Shown: one piece after another, positions 36,307 to 45,474 of the stretch
Layout of the letters: each line of letters begins with the position of its first letter
Numbering within the stretch: the stretch's first letter is position 1
Source: Bradyrhizobium sp. WSM3983
GTDB taxonomy: Bacteria > Pseudomonadota > Alphaproteobacteria > Rhizobiales > Xanthobacteraceae
DNA length: 64,000 nucleotides
NCBI RefSeq assembly: GCF_000473045.1
Contig: NZ_AXAY01000035.1
Span: forward strand, 37,063-101,062
Direction of reading: 5' to 3'
Notes under the pieces: generated by a model
Told to the model about the DNA's origin: nothing
Seen by the model: only the letters and a program-made list of their open reading frames with translations
Database searches by the model: none
Made by a program: the position numbers and the translations under genes

Positions 36307-37977
36307 ATGAGTTCGCTTTCGGCCAGAATCCTGGACGTCTTCAACGAGCCGGGCTGCGCCAAAAACGCCGACAAGTCGGAGGCTGACCGCAAGAAGGGCT
36401 GCACCAAGCAACCTAAGCCGGGCAGCGCGGCCGGCGGTTGCGCCTTCGACGGCGCCAAGATCGCGCTGCAGCCCTTTACCGACGTGGCCCATCTGGTGCA
36501 TGGACCCATCGCCTGTGAGGGCAATTCCTGGGACAACCGCGGTGCAGTTTCGTCCGGTGCCAGCATCTGGCGCACCGGCTTCACCACTGACATGAACGAA
36601 ACCGATATCGTGTTCGGCGGCGAGAAGCGACTTTACAAGGCAATCAGGGAGATCTTGGAGAAATACAATCCGGCGGCTATCTTTGTCTATCAGACCTGCA
36701 TTCCTGCCATGATCGGCGACGACATCAATGCCGTCTGCAAGGCGGCTTCTCGGAAGCTCGGCAAGCCTGTAATTCCGGTCAATTCGCCAGGCTTCGTAGG
36801 TTCGAAAAATCTCGGCAACAAGCTTGCGGGGCAAGCATTGCTTGATCATGTCATCGGCACCGAAGAGCCGGACTACACCACGCCCTGCGACATTAACCTG
36901 ATCGGCGAATACAACCTGTCGGGCGAATTGTGGCAGGTCAAGCCGCTGTTGGACGAGCTGGGCATCCGCATCCTCTCCTGCATTTCCGGGGATGGCAAAT
37001 ATCGTGAAGTTGCCTCATCGCATCGGGCGCGCGCCGCCATGCTGGTATGTTCGAAGTCGATGATCAATGTCGCGCGCAAAATGCAGGAGCGCTACGGCAT
37101 CCCGTTCTTCGAAGGCTCGTTCTACGGTATCCAGGACTCCAGCGATGCCCTGCGCAACATTGCACGCGTCTTGGTCGCGCGCGGGGCCCCGGAAGATCTG
37201 ATCGGCCGTACCGAGGTGGTCATAGCGCGGGAGGAGGCGCGCGCGTGGGCCGCAATCGGATCCTACAGGTGCCGCCTGGCCGGAAAGAGAGCACTCCTCA
37301 TCACAGGTGGCGTGAAATCCTGGTCCGTGCTGGCCGCATTGCAGGAGGCCGGCCTTGAGCTGGTTGGCACCAGCGTCAAAAAATCCACAAAAGACGACAA
37401 GGAGCGCATCAAGCAGCGAATGGGGCAGGACGCCCATATGATCGACGACATGGCGCCACGCGACATCTACAAGATGCTGAAGGGAGCAAAAGCGGACATC
37501 ATGCTCTCCGGCGGCAAGTCGCAATTCGTCGCACTGAAGGCGGCGATGCCCTGGCTCGACATCAACCAGGAGCGCTCTCATGCCTATATGGGCTATTTGG
37601 GGATCGTGAAGCTGGTCGAGGAGATCGACAAGGCGCTGTTCAACCCGATGTGGGAGCAGCTGCGCCGGCCGGCCCCATGGGACGGGATCGCCAAGGATGG
37701 CCACCTCAACGCCATGGTCCTCGCGCAGGCGGATGGGCAGGGGGCCGAGACCCCTGCGCTTTTGGAGGTAAGCCGCCGCGCAAAAAGGGTCTGTCTCTGC
37801 AACACGGTTGATCGCGGCACGATCGAAGATGCAATTCGCTTGCACGGTCTGACCAGCGTCGATTCTGTCAGACAACACACCAACGCGTTCGGCGGTTGCT
37901 GCAGGAGCCGGATCCAGGACATCCTTAAGGTGATGTCGGTCTCCCAGCCGCCTGCCATGCAGCAGGCCGCGGAATAG
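36307..37977 (+). CDS. nifE: FeMo-cofactor scaffold NifE with C-terminal BFD-like extension
   Basis: NifE forms the NifEN scaffold on which the NifB product is matured to FeMo-co. The first ~470 residues are the NifD-like body (GCAFDGAKIAL, HGPIACEGNSWDNRG). The total of 556 residues is about 80 more than classical NifE. The extra part, from about residue 490, resembles a BFD-type [2Fe-2S] domain: Cys496-Leu-Cys498, NTVDRGTIEDAI, then GGCCRSRI with Cys531-Cys532. The last pair is adjacent rather than CxxC. A GAGGAGAG site precedes the start. nifN follows after nine bases. Confidence 0.97.
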   Translation: MSSLSARILDVFNEPGCAKNADKSEADRKKGCTKQPKPGSAAGGCAFDGAKIALQPFTDVAHLVHGPIACEGNSWDNRGAVSSGASIWRTGFTTDMNETDIVFGGEKRLYKAIREILEKYNPAAIFVYQTCIPAMIGDDINAVCKAASRKLGKPVIPVNSPGFVGSKNLGNKLAGQALLDHVIGTEEPDYTTPCDINLIGEYNLSGELWQVKPLLDELGIRILSCISGDGKYREVASSHRARAAMLVCSKSMINVARKMQERYGIPFFEGSFYGIQDSSDALRNIARVLVARGAPEDLIGRTEVVIAREEARAWAAIGSYRCRLAGKRALLITGGVKSWSVLAALQEAGLELVGTSVKKSTKDDKERIKQRMGQDAHMIDDMAPRDIYKMLKGAKADIMLSGGKSQFVALKAAMPWLDINQERSHAYMGYLGIVKLVEEIDKALFNPMWEQLRRPAPWDGIAKDGHLNAMVLAQADGQGAETPALLEVSRRAKRVCLCNTVDRGTIEDAIRLHGLTSVDSVRQHTNAFGGCCRSRIQDILKVMSVSQPPAMQQAAE

Positions 37978-37986
37978 GACGGCGCC

Positions 37987-39390
37987 ATGGCTATCGTCAG
38001 CACGCGATGCAAGGCCTGCACGGTCAACCCGCTGAAGATGAGCCAGCCCATCGGTGGCGCATTCGCGTTCATGGGCCTGCGCGGGGCGATGCCGGTTCTG
38101 CACGGCTCGCAAGGCTGCACTTCGTTTGGGCTCACGCTGTTCGTGCGGCATTTCAAGGAGCCGGTCCCGCTGCAGACCACCGCGATGAGCGAGGTGACAA
38201 CCGTGCTCGGCGGGTATGAAAATATCGAGCAGGCCATCCTCAACATCCACAATCGAACCAAGGCGGAAATCATCGGGATCTGCTCGACCGGGGTAACGGA
38301 AACGAACGGCGACGATATCGACGGTACCATCAAGCTTATCCGCAAGAAGCATCCGCAACTCGCCACATTTCCTTTGGTCCATGTCTCGACGCCCGATTTC
38401 AAGGATGCTTTTCAGGACGGCTGGGAAAAGGCAGTGGCGCGCATGGTCGAGGTGCTTGTAAGCGCTCCGACTATCGAGGCAGAGCGCGATCCCGCGCGGG
38501 TGAATGTCCTTCCCGGATGTCACCTGACGCCCGCCGACCTCGATGAGGTCAGGACGATTCTGGAGGATTTCGGGCTAAAGCCAAGCTTCCTGCCTGACCT
38601 TGCGGGATCGCTGGACGGGCATATCCCCAAGGAGTTTACGTCAACGGCCATCGGCGGCATCGGCATTGAGGAAATTGCCAGCATGGGCCAGTCCGGCTGG
38701 ACCATTGCCATCGGTGCGCAGATGCGGCGGGCGGCAGAGGCCATGCAGACCAGGACCGGGGTGCCGTTTCGCCTGTTCGAGCGATTGTGCGGCCTCATCC
38801 CCAGCGATGAATTCATCGCTTTCTTGAGCGAGATCAGCGGCCGCCCTGTGCCACCAAAGTATCGGCGTCAGCGCGGGCAGCTCGCCGATGCGATGCTGGA
38901 CGCTCATTTCCATATCGGCGGCCGTAAGCTCGCGATCGGTGCAGAGCCTGACCTCCTGTTTGACCTGTCCAGCATGCTGCACGACATGGGCGCGCAGGTC
39001 ACGGCGGCTGTGACGACCACGCCCTCGCCGGTGCTGGAGCGGATAAGGACCGACGAGGTGCTGATCGGCGATCTCGAGGACCTCGAAGAGCGAGCTCGGA
39101 GACAGAATTGCGATCTGTTGATCACGCATTCGCACGGCCGCCAAGCGGCGGCACGGCTGAAGATCCCGTTTCATCGCGCGGGATTTCCGATGTTCGACCG
39201 CGTTGGCGCAGGACACCAGCTGTCCGTTGGGTATCGCGGCACGCGCGATTTGATCTTCCAGATCGCCAACCTTCTCATCGCCGACCGCGAGGAAAATCAT
39301 CAGCCCTGCCCCAATAGCTGGCGGACCTCAACGCCGCCTCTCAAGTCCGGACGCAGCTACACCGACGCAACAGAGAGCTCGATTGCATGA
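37987..39390 (+). CDS. nifN: FeMo-cofactor scaffold protein NifN
   Basis: A 467-residue NifK paralogue that pairs with NifE. It begins with STRCKACTVNPLKMSQPIGG and has HGSQGCTSFG, which carries cluster cysteines Cys10 and Cys44-region equivalents of NifK. The last 40 residues are basic and poorly conserved. Its end overlaps nifX by four bases, so the two are coupled. Confidence 0.97.
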   Translation: MAIVSTRCKACTVNPLKMSQPIGGAFAFMGLRGAMPVLHGSQGCTSFGLTLFVRHFKEPVPLQTTAMSEVTTVLGGYENIEQAILNIHNRTKAEIIGICSTGVTETNGDDIDGTIKLIRKKHPQLATFPLVHVSTPDFKDAFQDGWEKAVARMVEVLVSAPTIEAERDPARVNVLPGCHLTPADLDEVRTILEDFGLKPSFLPDLAGSLDGHIPKEFTSTAIGGIGIEEIASMGQSGWTIAIGAQMRRAAEAMQTRTGVPFRLFERLCGLIPSDEFIAFLSEISGRPVPPKYRRQRGQLADAMLDAHFHIGGRKLAIGAEPDLLFDLSSMLHDMGAQVTAAVTTTPSPVLERIRTDEVLIGDLEDLEERARRQNCDLLITHSHGRQAAARLKIPFHRAGFPMFDRVGAGHQLSVGYRGTRDLIFQIANLLIADREENHQPCPNSWRTSTPPLKSGRSYTDATESSIA

Positions 39391-39782
39391 AAGTCGCATT
39401 CGCTACCCAGGACCTGAGGCGCGTCGATGCGCATTTCGGCTGGGCCAAGAACATTGTCATCTACGATGTCGGGCCGGACGGGCACGTCTTTCTGAAGGCG
39501 GTGCAGTTCGACGGCGATCTCAGGGAAGACGGCAACGAGGATAAGCTCGCGCCCAAGATCGAGGCGATCAGGGATTGCGCCATCCTCTATGTCGTTGCCA
39601 TCGGCGGCTCCGGTGCGGCGCGGGTGGTGGCGAATAAAATCCACCCCATCAAGGTGGACAAGCCCGAGAACATCCTCGATCTGCTCGTGAAGCTCCAACG
39701 GATGCTGAAGGGCACGCCGCCCCCCTGGATCCGCAAGGCCCTGGCGAAGGCCGGGGAGCGCACGTTCGATTTCGAGGAATGA
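39387..39782 (+). CDS. nifX: Nitrogenase cofactor carrier NifX
   Basis: A 131-residue protein of the dinitrogenase iron-molybdenum cofactor-binding family, with KVAFATQDLRRVDAHFGWAKN at the start and IGGSGAARVVANKIHPIKV in the middle. It holds NifB-co or VK-cluster intermediates between NifB and NifEN. The start overlaps nifN. NifB in this window carries a related domain at its C terminus. Confidence 0.95.
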   Translation: MKVAFATQDLRRVDAHFGWAKNIVIYDVGPDGHVFLKAVQFDGDLREDGNEDKLAPKIEAIRDCAILYVVAIGGSGAARVVANKIHPIKVDKPENILDLLVKLQRMLKGTPPPWIRKALAKAGERTFDFEE

Positions 39783-39789
39783 GGGTCAC

Positions 39790-40260
39790 ATGACTGAGGC
39801 CGCCAAAGCGAGGCAACCCGATACTGCTCTCGATGCGCCGTTCGTCAAGCAGCTGGTCAAGATCTGGCGCGCTGAGGACAGCCATGGGACATGGGAGGGC
39901 AAGCGCGATCTCGACTTGCTCGAGCCCTATATCTTGGACAAGGACAAGCGGCACGCGCTGCCGATCGTGGGCGATCCAGATCCAGACACGGTATGGCGCG
40001 TCGAGTTGTTCTTCAATGCGGTCGCGCTCTCGATCGAGAAGGCAACCGGCGTGATGATCCAGCCGATGCTGAAGATGCATCATGAAGGCTTTGGCCGCAT
40101 GGTGCTGATCGGAGGCCGCCTGATCGCAGTTAACAAACAGCTGCGCGATGTGCATCGCTTCGGGTTCGAAAATCTTGCGAAGCTCGCCGCCGAGGGTGAC
40201 AAATATGTCGCAGACGGGATCGGGATGATCCAGAAGTTTCCGGACGCGGCGAATTACTGA
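39790..40260 (+). CDS. NifX-associated nitrogen fixation protein (DUF269)
   Basis: A 156-residue protein of the DUF269 family, nearly always found directly after nifX. Conserved segments include FVKQLVKIWRAEDSHGTWEG and FGRMVLIGGRLIAVNKQLRDVHRFGF. Its biochemical role is not established. It is cotranscribed, seven bases after nifX. Confidence 0.93.
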   Translation: MTEAAKARQPDTALDAPFVKQLVKIWRAEDSHGTWEGKRDLDLLEPYILDKDKRHALPIVGDPDPDTVWRVELFFNAVALSIEKATGVMIQPMLKMHHEGFGRMVLIGGRLIAVNKQLRDVHRFGFENLAKLAAEGDKYVADGIGMIQKFPDAANY

Positions 40261-40269
40261 GGGCGGGAC

Positions 40270-40470
40270 ATGAGCGAACTTGAAAGGCTGAAGGCAGACA
40301 TCAAGAAGCTGTCAGCCAAGGCGACGCAGGCCAAGATGGATCTGCACGACCTGTCAGAGGAGCTCCCGCTCAACTGGCACTCGATCATGGCGGTGGCGCA
40401 AAGAGCACATGAAGCGTTTGCCGAGCTCGAGAAAAAGCGCGAGGATCTCAAAGCGCAGGAAAGGGCCTAA
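40270..40470 (+). CDS. Small nif protein, CCE_0567/DUF683 family
   Basis: A 66-residue helical-hairpin protein (MSELERLKADIKKLSAKATQ, DLSEELPLNWHSIMAVAQR) of the DUF683 family found between DUF269 and fdxB genes in nif operons. Structures of relatives show a helical bundle that can bind metal; the role is unknown. Confidence 0.92.
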   Translation: MSELERLKADIKKLSAKATQAKMDLHDLSEELPLNWHSIMAVAQRAHEAFAELEKKREDLKAQERA

Positions 40471-40482
40471 GGGTATACAAGC

Positions 40483-40782
40483 ATGTCATTTGCAACGCGC
40501 GACGGCCGCGGCTGGATGCCCGATTATCTCGTCTCGATCGATTCCGGAAAATGCATCGGATGCGGACGCTGCTTCAAGGTCTGTGGTCGCCATGTCATGA
40601 TATTGAAAGGGATCAACGAGGAGGGCGATCTTGTTGAGCTTGACAGCGACGAGGACGATGAGATCGAAAAGAAAATCATGGTGATGAATGATGAGGGTGC
40701 CTGTATCGGCTGCGGCGCCTGCGCCCGGGTCTGTCCGACCAGCTGCCAGACTCACGCGGCCGCCGCGGCAGAAGGGGCTTGA
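40483..40782 (+). CDS. fdxB: Ferredoxin III (FdxB)
   Basis: A 99-residue ferredoxin with two 4Fe-4S sites: CIGCGRCFKVCG and CIGCGACARVCPTSC. An acidic insert of about 35 residues separates them, as usual for nif-specific FdxB. It probably donates electrons for nitrogenase or cofactor assembly. It is the last recognised gene of the nifD operon; no terminator was found after it. Confidence 0.93.
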   Translation: MSFATRDGRGWMPDYLVSIDSGKCIGCGRCFKVCGRHVMILKGINEEGDLVELDSDEDDEIEKKIMVMNDEGACIGCGACARVCPTSCQTHAAAAAEGA

Positions 40783-41289
40783 CGGCCGGCTCCGTTCGTC
40801 TGTGGAGGACAAGGACGGACGCTCGGTGCGGAGCCGTGGTCGAAAGAATTTCGGCGGCTGCAAATTCATGCTGCGTGTTCGGTGGCGCAATTTGGCGAAA
40901 GCCGCGGACAGTAGCTAGGCCCGCTTCGATGAGCATCCGAACACACGAACATGCCCGTCTCCCTTGACGGAGACCTGATGACGATGTCCGGTCCGTAAAG
41001 GTACGCTCACTTCATGTTGGAGCGATCAATGTTCGGGCGAGAAGGCTGGCCAGGACTTGCCCCAAGGAAGGGTTTGCTAAGCGCATGGGACAATGGATGG
41101 TATCTCCGCGCGCGGCGTGGATGGCATCACCGCCGTGGTCCTCGTGCCGCCGCATTTAGGAGCGGGACCACTCGATGCTCGGACTGAAGCTCGCGGTGGC
41201 CTGGCGACGGCGGAGTCCTTGCGCAGCTCGCGCTCAGAACTCGGCAGTTGCCCCTGGCGTGGTACTCGCGGCAGAATCCACCAACGGAC
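40783..41289. other. Intergenic region after fdxB
   Basis: About 500 bases, no supported gene. The nifD operon and the porin gene converge here, but no strong hairpin with a T-run was seen. Confidence 0.5.
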
Positions 41290-42798
41290 TTAGAAGAATA
41301 CGGATGTCGACACCAAGACGTTCAGGGCATGTCCGGTTTGGCGTGTGTAGGTAATGGCTGTCGGATTATTGATGTATAGCAGGCCCAGGGTTGCATAAAC
41401 CCCTGGCGCCAGCCGTGCGGTGTATCTTCCCCGGATCGCCGTGCTATCGCGATGGACGAGATCGCCTCTAGCCAGGGCCGCATCGACTGCAAAATGGCTC
41501 CAAGCGATGTTGGTGGCAGCAATGGCAATCTGATCACCGGGCCGGCTGCTAAATAGTCCTTTCGCATAAAGACGAAGCTCGAGATAGCGGCTGACCTTGT
41601 TGACGTCAGACGGAGCGTACATGGCGGAGAACCCACCATAGATCCCCCGAGCTGGCGAGCCCTGGGCATCAGATTGCCAAAACTGCCTGTCCACGGCCAC
41701 GTAATAAGCGCTGTTTGCGTTGGCTCTCGGTTGGATCGGATATGCCAAGTGCGGATAGCGGCTGTCGTTGAAACCGATTCCGGCCCGCAACCAGGTCTCG
41801 GGCGATCCCACAGCCGCCTTGTTCTTATATCCAAATTCATCAAGCAACAAAATGCCGGCATTGGCCGTGCGCCAGTTCAAGCCGGTGGGATTTTCGGTCA
41901 TGTGCACCAATTGTCCATCCGGACTGAGCGATCGCTGGATCGAAATCTTGGTGTAGAGGCGGTCGTCAAGATTGTACTTCACGTTGAGAGCCGGCGTCGG
42001 CGCGGAATTGTTGCTCATTCCAGCTTGGGACAAGATGATTGGCGTCGGCCCGAACGGATTCATTCCCAAGAATTCGTCATGATTTCGGAGGTAACCCATC
42101 TTGAGTTCGAGCTTCCTGTCGAAGAACGTCTGGTAATAGGCGATTGTATTGATTCCCACCCGATCTGGCCCCGCAGGCTTCCAGGTCCAATATTGTTGCT
42201 CGGCCCCTACGGTTATCTGACCATCAGGAATTCCAAATCGGCCGAGATCGTAGGTCACGATCATGGAATTTACCGTACTGAATGTCGGACTCTCGCCGAT
42301 ATACCGCTGATTGAACGTGGTGCTCTTGGATGCATTCGGCATTCGGTTATCAATCAAGCTGTTTTGTGTCCAGCCCACATAGCCGATCCCGAGATCCGCC
42401 AGCGCAGATCTAACCCCAACCTTGTCCTGATCGATCGTATCCGCAGGCCCGGGTATATTGAGCCAAATGCCTTTCTCACGCAGGTTATCGAACTTCGCGA
42501 AGGGGTCTATCTTCTCTGGGGGCCTGGTCGTAGCAGCTTTGTCCGGACGATCGTGCCTCGACGCAGGGGCATTGATCGGTTGAGCCGCCGCCGAGCGGCC
42601 GGCGAGAGGCGCTGTTCGTTTGAGCTGATGGCTTCGGACACTGATGGTCGCGCCGCTCTGCTTTTGAATTGCTGGTCCAGGAGCCTCATCCGGCGCCTCG
42701 CTCCGGGTGTTTGATGTTTTCTCAGCTCCTTCCAAGGCCGTGCTGCAGACAAGACTCGCCGCACAGGATACGGCGACGGCAAGCCCGGTTTGCGACAT
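41290..42798 (-). CDS. Carbohydrate-selective porin, OprB family
   Basis: A 502-residue outer-membrane protein from the ATG at 42798. It has a signal peptide (MSQTGLAVAVSCAASLVCST), a Pro/Ala-rich linker, and a beta-barrel part starting near KGIWLNIPGPADTIDQDKVGVRS. It ends in VSTSVFF, with a terminal Phe as expected for outer-membrane barrels. OprB proteins admit sugars. The frame is open far upstream, but the signal peptide fixes the start; an ATG at 42852 is the alternative. It lies about 350 bases downstream of the TauD-type gene on the same strand. Confidence 0.85.
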   Translation of the reverse strand: MSQTGLAVAVSCAASLVCSTALEGAEKTSNTRSEAPDEAPGPAIQKQSGATISVRSHQLKRTAPLAGRSAAAQPINAPASRHDRPDKAATTRPPEKIDPFAKFDNLREKGIWLNIPGPADTIDQDKVGVRSALADLGIGYVGWTQNSLIDNRMPNASKSTTFNQRYIGESPTFSTVNSMIVTYDLGRFGIPDGQITVGAEQQYWTWKPAGPDRVGINTIAYYQTFFDRKLELKMGYLRNHDEFLGMNPFGPTPIILSQAGMSNNSAPTPALNVKYNLDDRLYTKISIQRSLSPDGQLVHMTENPTGLNWRTANAGILLLDEFGYKNKAAVGSPETWLRAGIGFNDSRYPHLAYPIQPRANANSAYYVAVDRQFWQSDAQGSPARGIYGGFSAMYAPSDVNKVSRYLELRLYAKGLFSSRPGDQIAIAATNIAWSHFAVDAALARGDLVHRDSTAIRGRYTARLAPGVYATLGLLYINNPTAITYTRQTGHALNVLVSTSVFF

Positions 42799-43154
42799 AG
42801 TTGATCGAGTGCTGAAGACCGGAGCCGCAGCCGAGCGAGTGCGAACCGTCATCGCCACGCTCGCATGCGACGTGAGTTTCCCCTCCTTGTTGCTGGCCTT
42901 GATAAAGTGTGCGCCGACCAGATTGGTCCGTAGCTCACGCGCAACGCCCGGAAGCTGCTGCGTCAGAAAGCGCGACATGGACGTCCATGAGCAAGGGGAG
43001 ATCGCGGTCGGAGATGAGATCATCGCTGCAGGCGCCGGGACTGGACATTGTTCAATGCCGACAGCGGACCACGCTCGTGGATGCTGTAAGAGCAAACGAG
43101 CGGAAGAGACTGCGTCGGCGGGATCTTTGACGTCTCTGGGGAGCCTTAAGCGAC
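42799..43154. other. Region between the dioxygenase and the porin
   Basis: About 350 bases with no supported gene; frames overlap on both strands. No promoter motif recognised. Confidence 0.45.
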
Positions 43155-44072
43155 CTAAGCGGACGGCTCCTTGGCGGCCTTTATGCGCATCGAGCTCAAT
43201 CGACCATCCGTGCTGACGGGCACCTCGCCAGCGACGGTGGCACGGCGAACGACACGACGCTGGTCGCCGTAATCCCTGACCGCATAATGTTGCGTGGCGC
43301 GGTTGTCCCAGATCGCCACATCGCCCACCTTCCAACTCCACCGCACGGTGTTTTCGGGCGCGGTGATATGGCACTGGAAAAGGGTGAATAGCTTCTGGCC
43401 GTCATATTTCGGGATGCCAACCAAGCGTTGCACCACATCGCCGAGCACCAGCGCGCGTTCTCCGGTTTCGGGATGGACACGCACGACGGGATGCTCGGTC
43501 TCATACACCGTCCTGGCGAACACCTCGTCGAGATGCTTTTTGTCGGCCTCGCTGTTGGCCATGACGGAGTAGTCGAACGCATTGCTGTGAACCGCCCAGA
43601 GTTCGTCGGCAAGCCGTTGCAGCGGCGCGGAGAGGTCCAGATAGGCGGCCGCGGTGTTTGACCAGATCGTATCGCCGCCAAATTGTGGGATCACAACGCC
43701 TCGCAGGACCGCGATTTTAGGATAAGCCTCGAAGAAGGTCCCGTCGCTGTGCCAGAGGTCGGCTCGGCGAGGGGGGCGCGCGGAATCAAGCTCGATCATC
43801 GATACCGTTCCCTCGATGGCACCGAGTATCGGATACGCCATAAGCGTTCCGAAACGAAGGGCAAGGCGCTCCTGCTCTGCGTTGTCGAGATGGCCCTGAT
43901 CGCGAAAGAAGAGAACCTTGTGCTCGAGCAGCAGGCTGTTGATCGCGGTAATCGTCTCCGCCGGCAAATCGCCCGACAGCTTGATGTTCCTGATTTCAGC
44001 GCCGATCCGCGCCGCGCGCTTTGCGATGTCGGCTTGCGGAATGATACTGTCGATCGAGGATATCTTGGTCAT
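43155..44072 (-). CDS. TauD/TfdA-family Fe(II)/2-oxoglutarate dioxygenase
   Basis: A 305-residue oxygenase. The iron site is HSD (LWHSDGTF) plus a distal His in DNRATQHYAVRDYG, and the 2-oxoglutarate Arg follows in QRRVVRR. Close relatives are taurine and alkylsulfate dioxygenases such as AtsK, which release sulfite or sulfate from organosulfur compounds; others act on different acids. The start at 44072 (MTKISSIDS) is preferred over one 30 codons upstream. A role in sulfur supply is inferred. Confidence 0.85.
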   Translation of the reverse strand: MTKISSIDSIIPQADIAKRAARIGAEIRNIKLSGDLPAETITAINSLLLEHKVLFFRDQGHLDNAEQERLALRFGTLMAYPILGAIEGTVSMIELDSARPPRRADLWHSDGTFFEAYPKIAVLRGVVIPQFGGDTIWSNTAAAYLDLSAPLQRLADELWAVHSNAFDYSVMANSEADKKHLDEVFARTVYETEHPVVRVHPETGERALVLGDVVQRLVGIPKYDGQKLFTLFQCHITAPENTVRWSWKVGDVAIWDNRATQHYAVRDYGDQRRVVRRATVAGEVPVSTDGRLSSMRIKAAKEPSA

Positions 44073-44893
44073 GCTGTCATTCTCCTGAAAGCGCATCTGT
44101 TCGCAAAACCAACCTTTTGGGCTGGGACGCGAATGAGTAAGTCGCAGAATCGGACGGCACATGCAGCGTTATCAATTGCCGCTGCGAATGGACCCGTTGC
44201 TGCGCGTTTCACGCGATAACAACGAGACCACGATCGACCTGCACGACGTCTCATTTTCTCATTTTCCGGCCGTTTGACATGCCCGGTCACCTCGGACAAT
44301 TACAAAGACTGGTAGTTGACCTAGGCCTATCCACGTTCATGCGAGATTGACGAGGGAATGCTGCGCGTCAGACCCCTTGTATCCCCATGGGTCATGTCTC
44401 AGCAGCCGTGGCGGTAGAAGAGCTGAGGATCTAATTGTATTGCGTCGCCGCTGGTGTTTGACGATGTGCGATTGGCGCAAGTAGCGATACAGTGCGCCAT
44501 TCTCAGCAATATGGTCGTCGCTACGTGCGTGTGGAGCGAGTACCACGAGCAAGCATTGCTGACACCAAGGGTGTATCTCGATTCCGTGCCGTTCCTTGGC
44601 GAGAAGGTCAAATGCATGCAGCGGTGAGCCGGATCATGCAGACGCCGCACAAAGAATGGCAGATCCAGCTTTTGATGGTCCGGATGTCTTTCTGGCCCCG
44701 GCCGTTGGATGATGTACAACACCAGCCAAAGCGACGTCGGTTCGGAGCGTAATGGGTGCGACTTGCGACAATGCGGGTTGTTGGCACGCCACAACCGGCC
44801 GCTTGTGCGAGCGAAATCGAATTGCGATGTGGTTTCTATTGGGTGGCGACGTGGCCCATACCGCCGCTCGCGAACGACGCCCGATACAACTGA

Positions 44894-44929
44894 GAATAAA
44901 AAGCCCGCACGGCGGAGCCCCGTGCGGGC
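44894..44929 (-). terminator. Rho-independent terminator
   Basis: A ten-base-pair stem (GCCCGCACGG at 44903-44912, CCGTGCGGGC at 44920-44929). On the minus strand it is followed by TTTTTATTC. It should end transcription from the gene at 45113-45403. Confidence 0.85.
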
Positions 44930-44963
44930 CTTCCTGGAATCGGTCAATCTGGTTACCTCCGCC

Positions 44964-45042
44964 AGTCTGGACCGATCCAAGCTCGCTGGGACGAAAGGCC
45001 TGCAAAGCTGGACTTCATCAGGCGGTGCAGCAGTTCTGCATC
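44964..45042. repeat. Degenerate dispersed repeat, copy 2
   Basis: Matches 23148-23227 in the same orientation; the first 16 bases (AGTCTGGACCGATCCA) are identical. Confidence 0.6.
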
Positions 45043-45112
45043 TTCCTGTCCCCGAGACCGAGAGGCTAGCTGGGGACGGGCGGCGATTTAGCTGGCCGCC
45101 TGACAATGCGCT

Positions 45113-45403
45113 TTAGAGTATGAGATGGAGCGGATGAATTGGCTCCCATGACAGGATTGGATCGGTGAGGCGGCTGAGAATGGACCACGCCAGCTTCGCA
45201 AATGGGGTGCGCTGGCGACTCTCGCTGTTCGGTTCTTGGCTGAATAGTCCCATGACCGTGTCTCGCTCGTGATGGGACGTCGAATTCAACCCGCCGTGAG
45301 CTTCGAAGTCGCGCGGCTTTGTGGCCGCACCTTCGCATCGAGCGATCAGGAGGAGCGCCTCGATCTCCAGCGGCTTGGTGGCGTAATGCTTGGCTGCAGT
45401 CAT
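45113..45403 (-). CDS. Predicted NifA/RpoN-controlled small protein, function unknown
   Basis: A 96-residue protein starting MTAAKHYATKPLEIEALLLI, helical at the N terminus, with an Asn/Ser/His-rich middle and a hydrophobic C terminus (FAKLAWSILSRL). I do not recognise the family. A minus-strand -24/-12 promoter at 45459-45474 lies 56 bases upstream of the ATG, and a strong terminator lies about 185 bases downstream, so it is a complete single-gene unit. The same promoter core precedes the unknown gene at 51645-52235. A role during nitrogen fixation is inferred from the promoter. Confidence 0.65.
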   Translation of the reverse strand: MTAAKHYATKPLEIEALLLIARCEGAATKPRDFEAHGGLNSTSHHERDTVMGLFSQEPNSESRQRTPFAKLAWSILSRLTDPILSWEPIHPLHLIL

Positions 45404-45458
45404 GAGAATGATCCCTCTACCTAAGACAATGCCTCCGTTTCGGTGGCGCGATACGCGA
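45404..45458 (-). other. Leader of the 45113-45403 gene
   Basis: A 55-base leader with GAGGG about ten bases upstream of the start codon. Confidence 0.4.
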
Positions 45459-45474
45459 TGCAAATTGCTTGCCG
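45459..45474 (-). promoter_or_regulatory. -24/-12 RpoN promoter, minus strand
   Basis: On the minus strand CGGCAAGCAATTTGCA, with GG and GC ten bases apart and a perfect TTGCA at -12. The same 16 bases occur at 52291-52306. No perfect TGT-N10-ACA site was found within 150 bases. Confidence 0.7.

Larger units (their letters stand above)
44073..45112. other. Gene-poor stretch with terminator and repeat
   Basis: About 1 kb with only short overlapping frames. It holds a minus-strand terminator (44894-44929) and copy 2 of the degenerate repeat (44964-45042). Confidence 0.5.

Noticed and set aside
37015..38523. Minus-strand frame of 502 codons
   Set aside because: It is antisense to nifE and nifN, both clearly real, and is His/Arg-rich without a domain.
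41256..41272. TGGCGTGGTACTCGCG as a -24/-12 promoter
   Set aside because: GG and GC are correctly spaced, but the rest does not fit, and no plus-strand gene follows.
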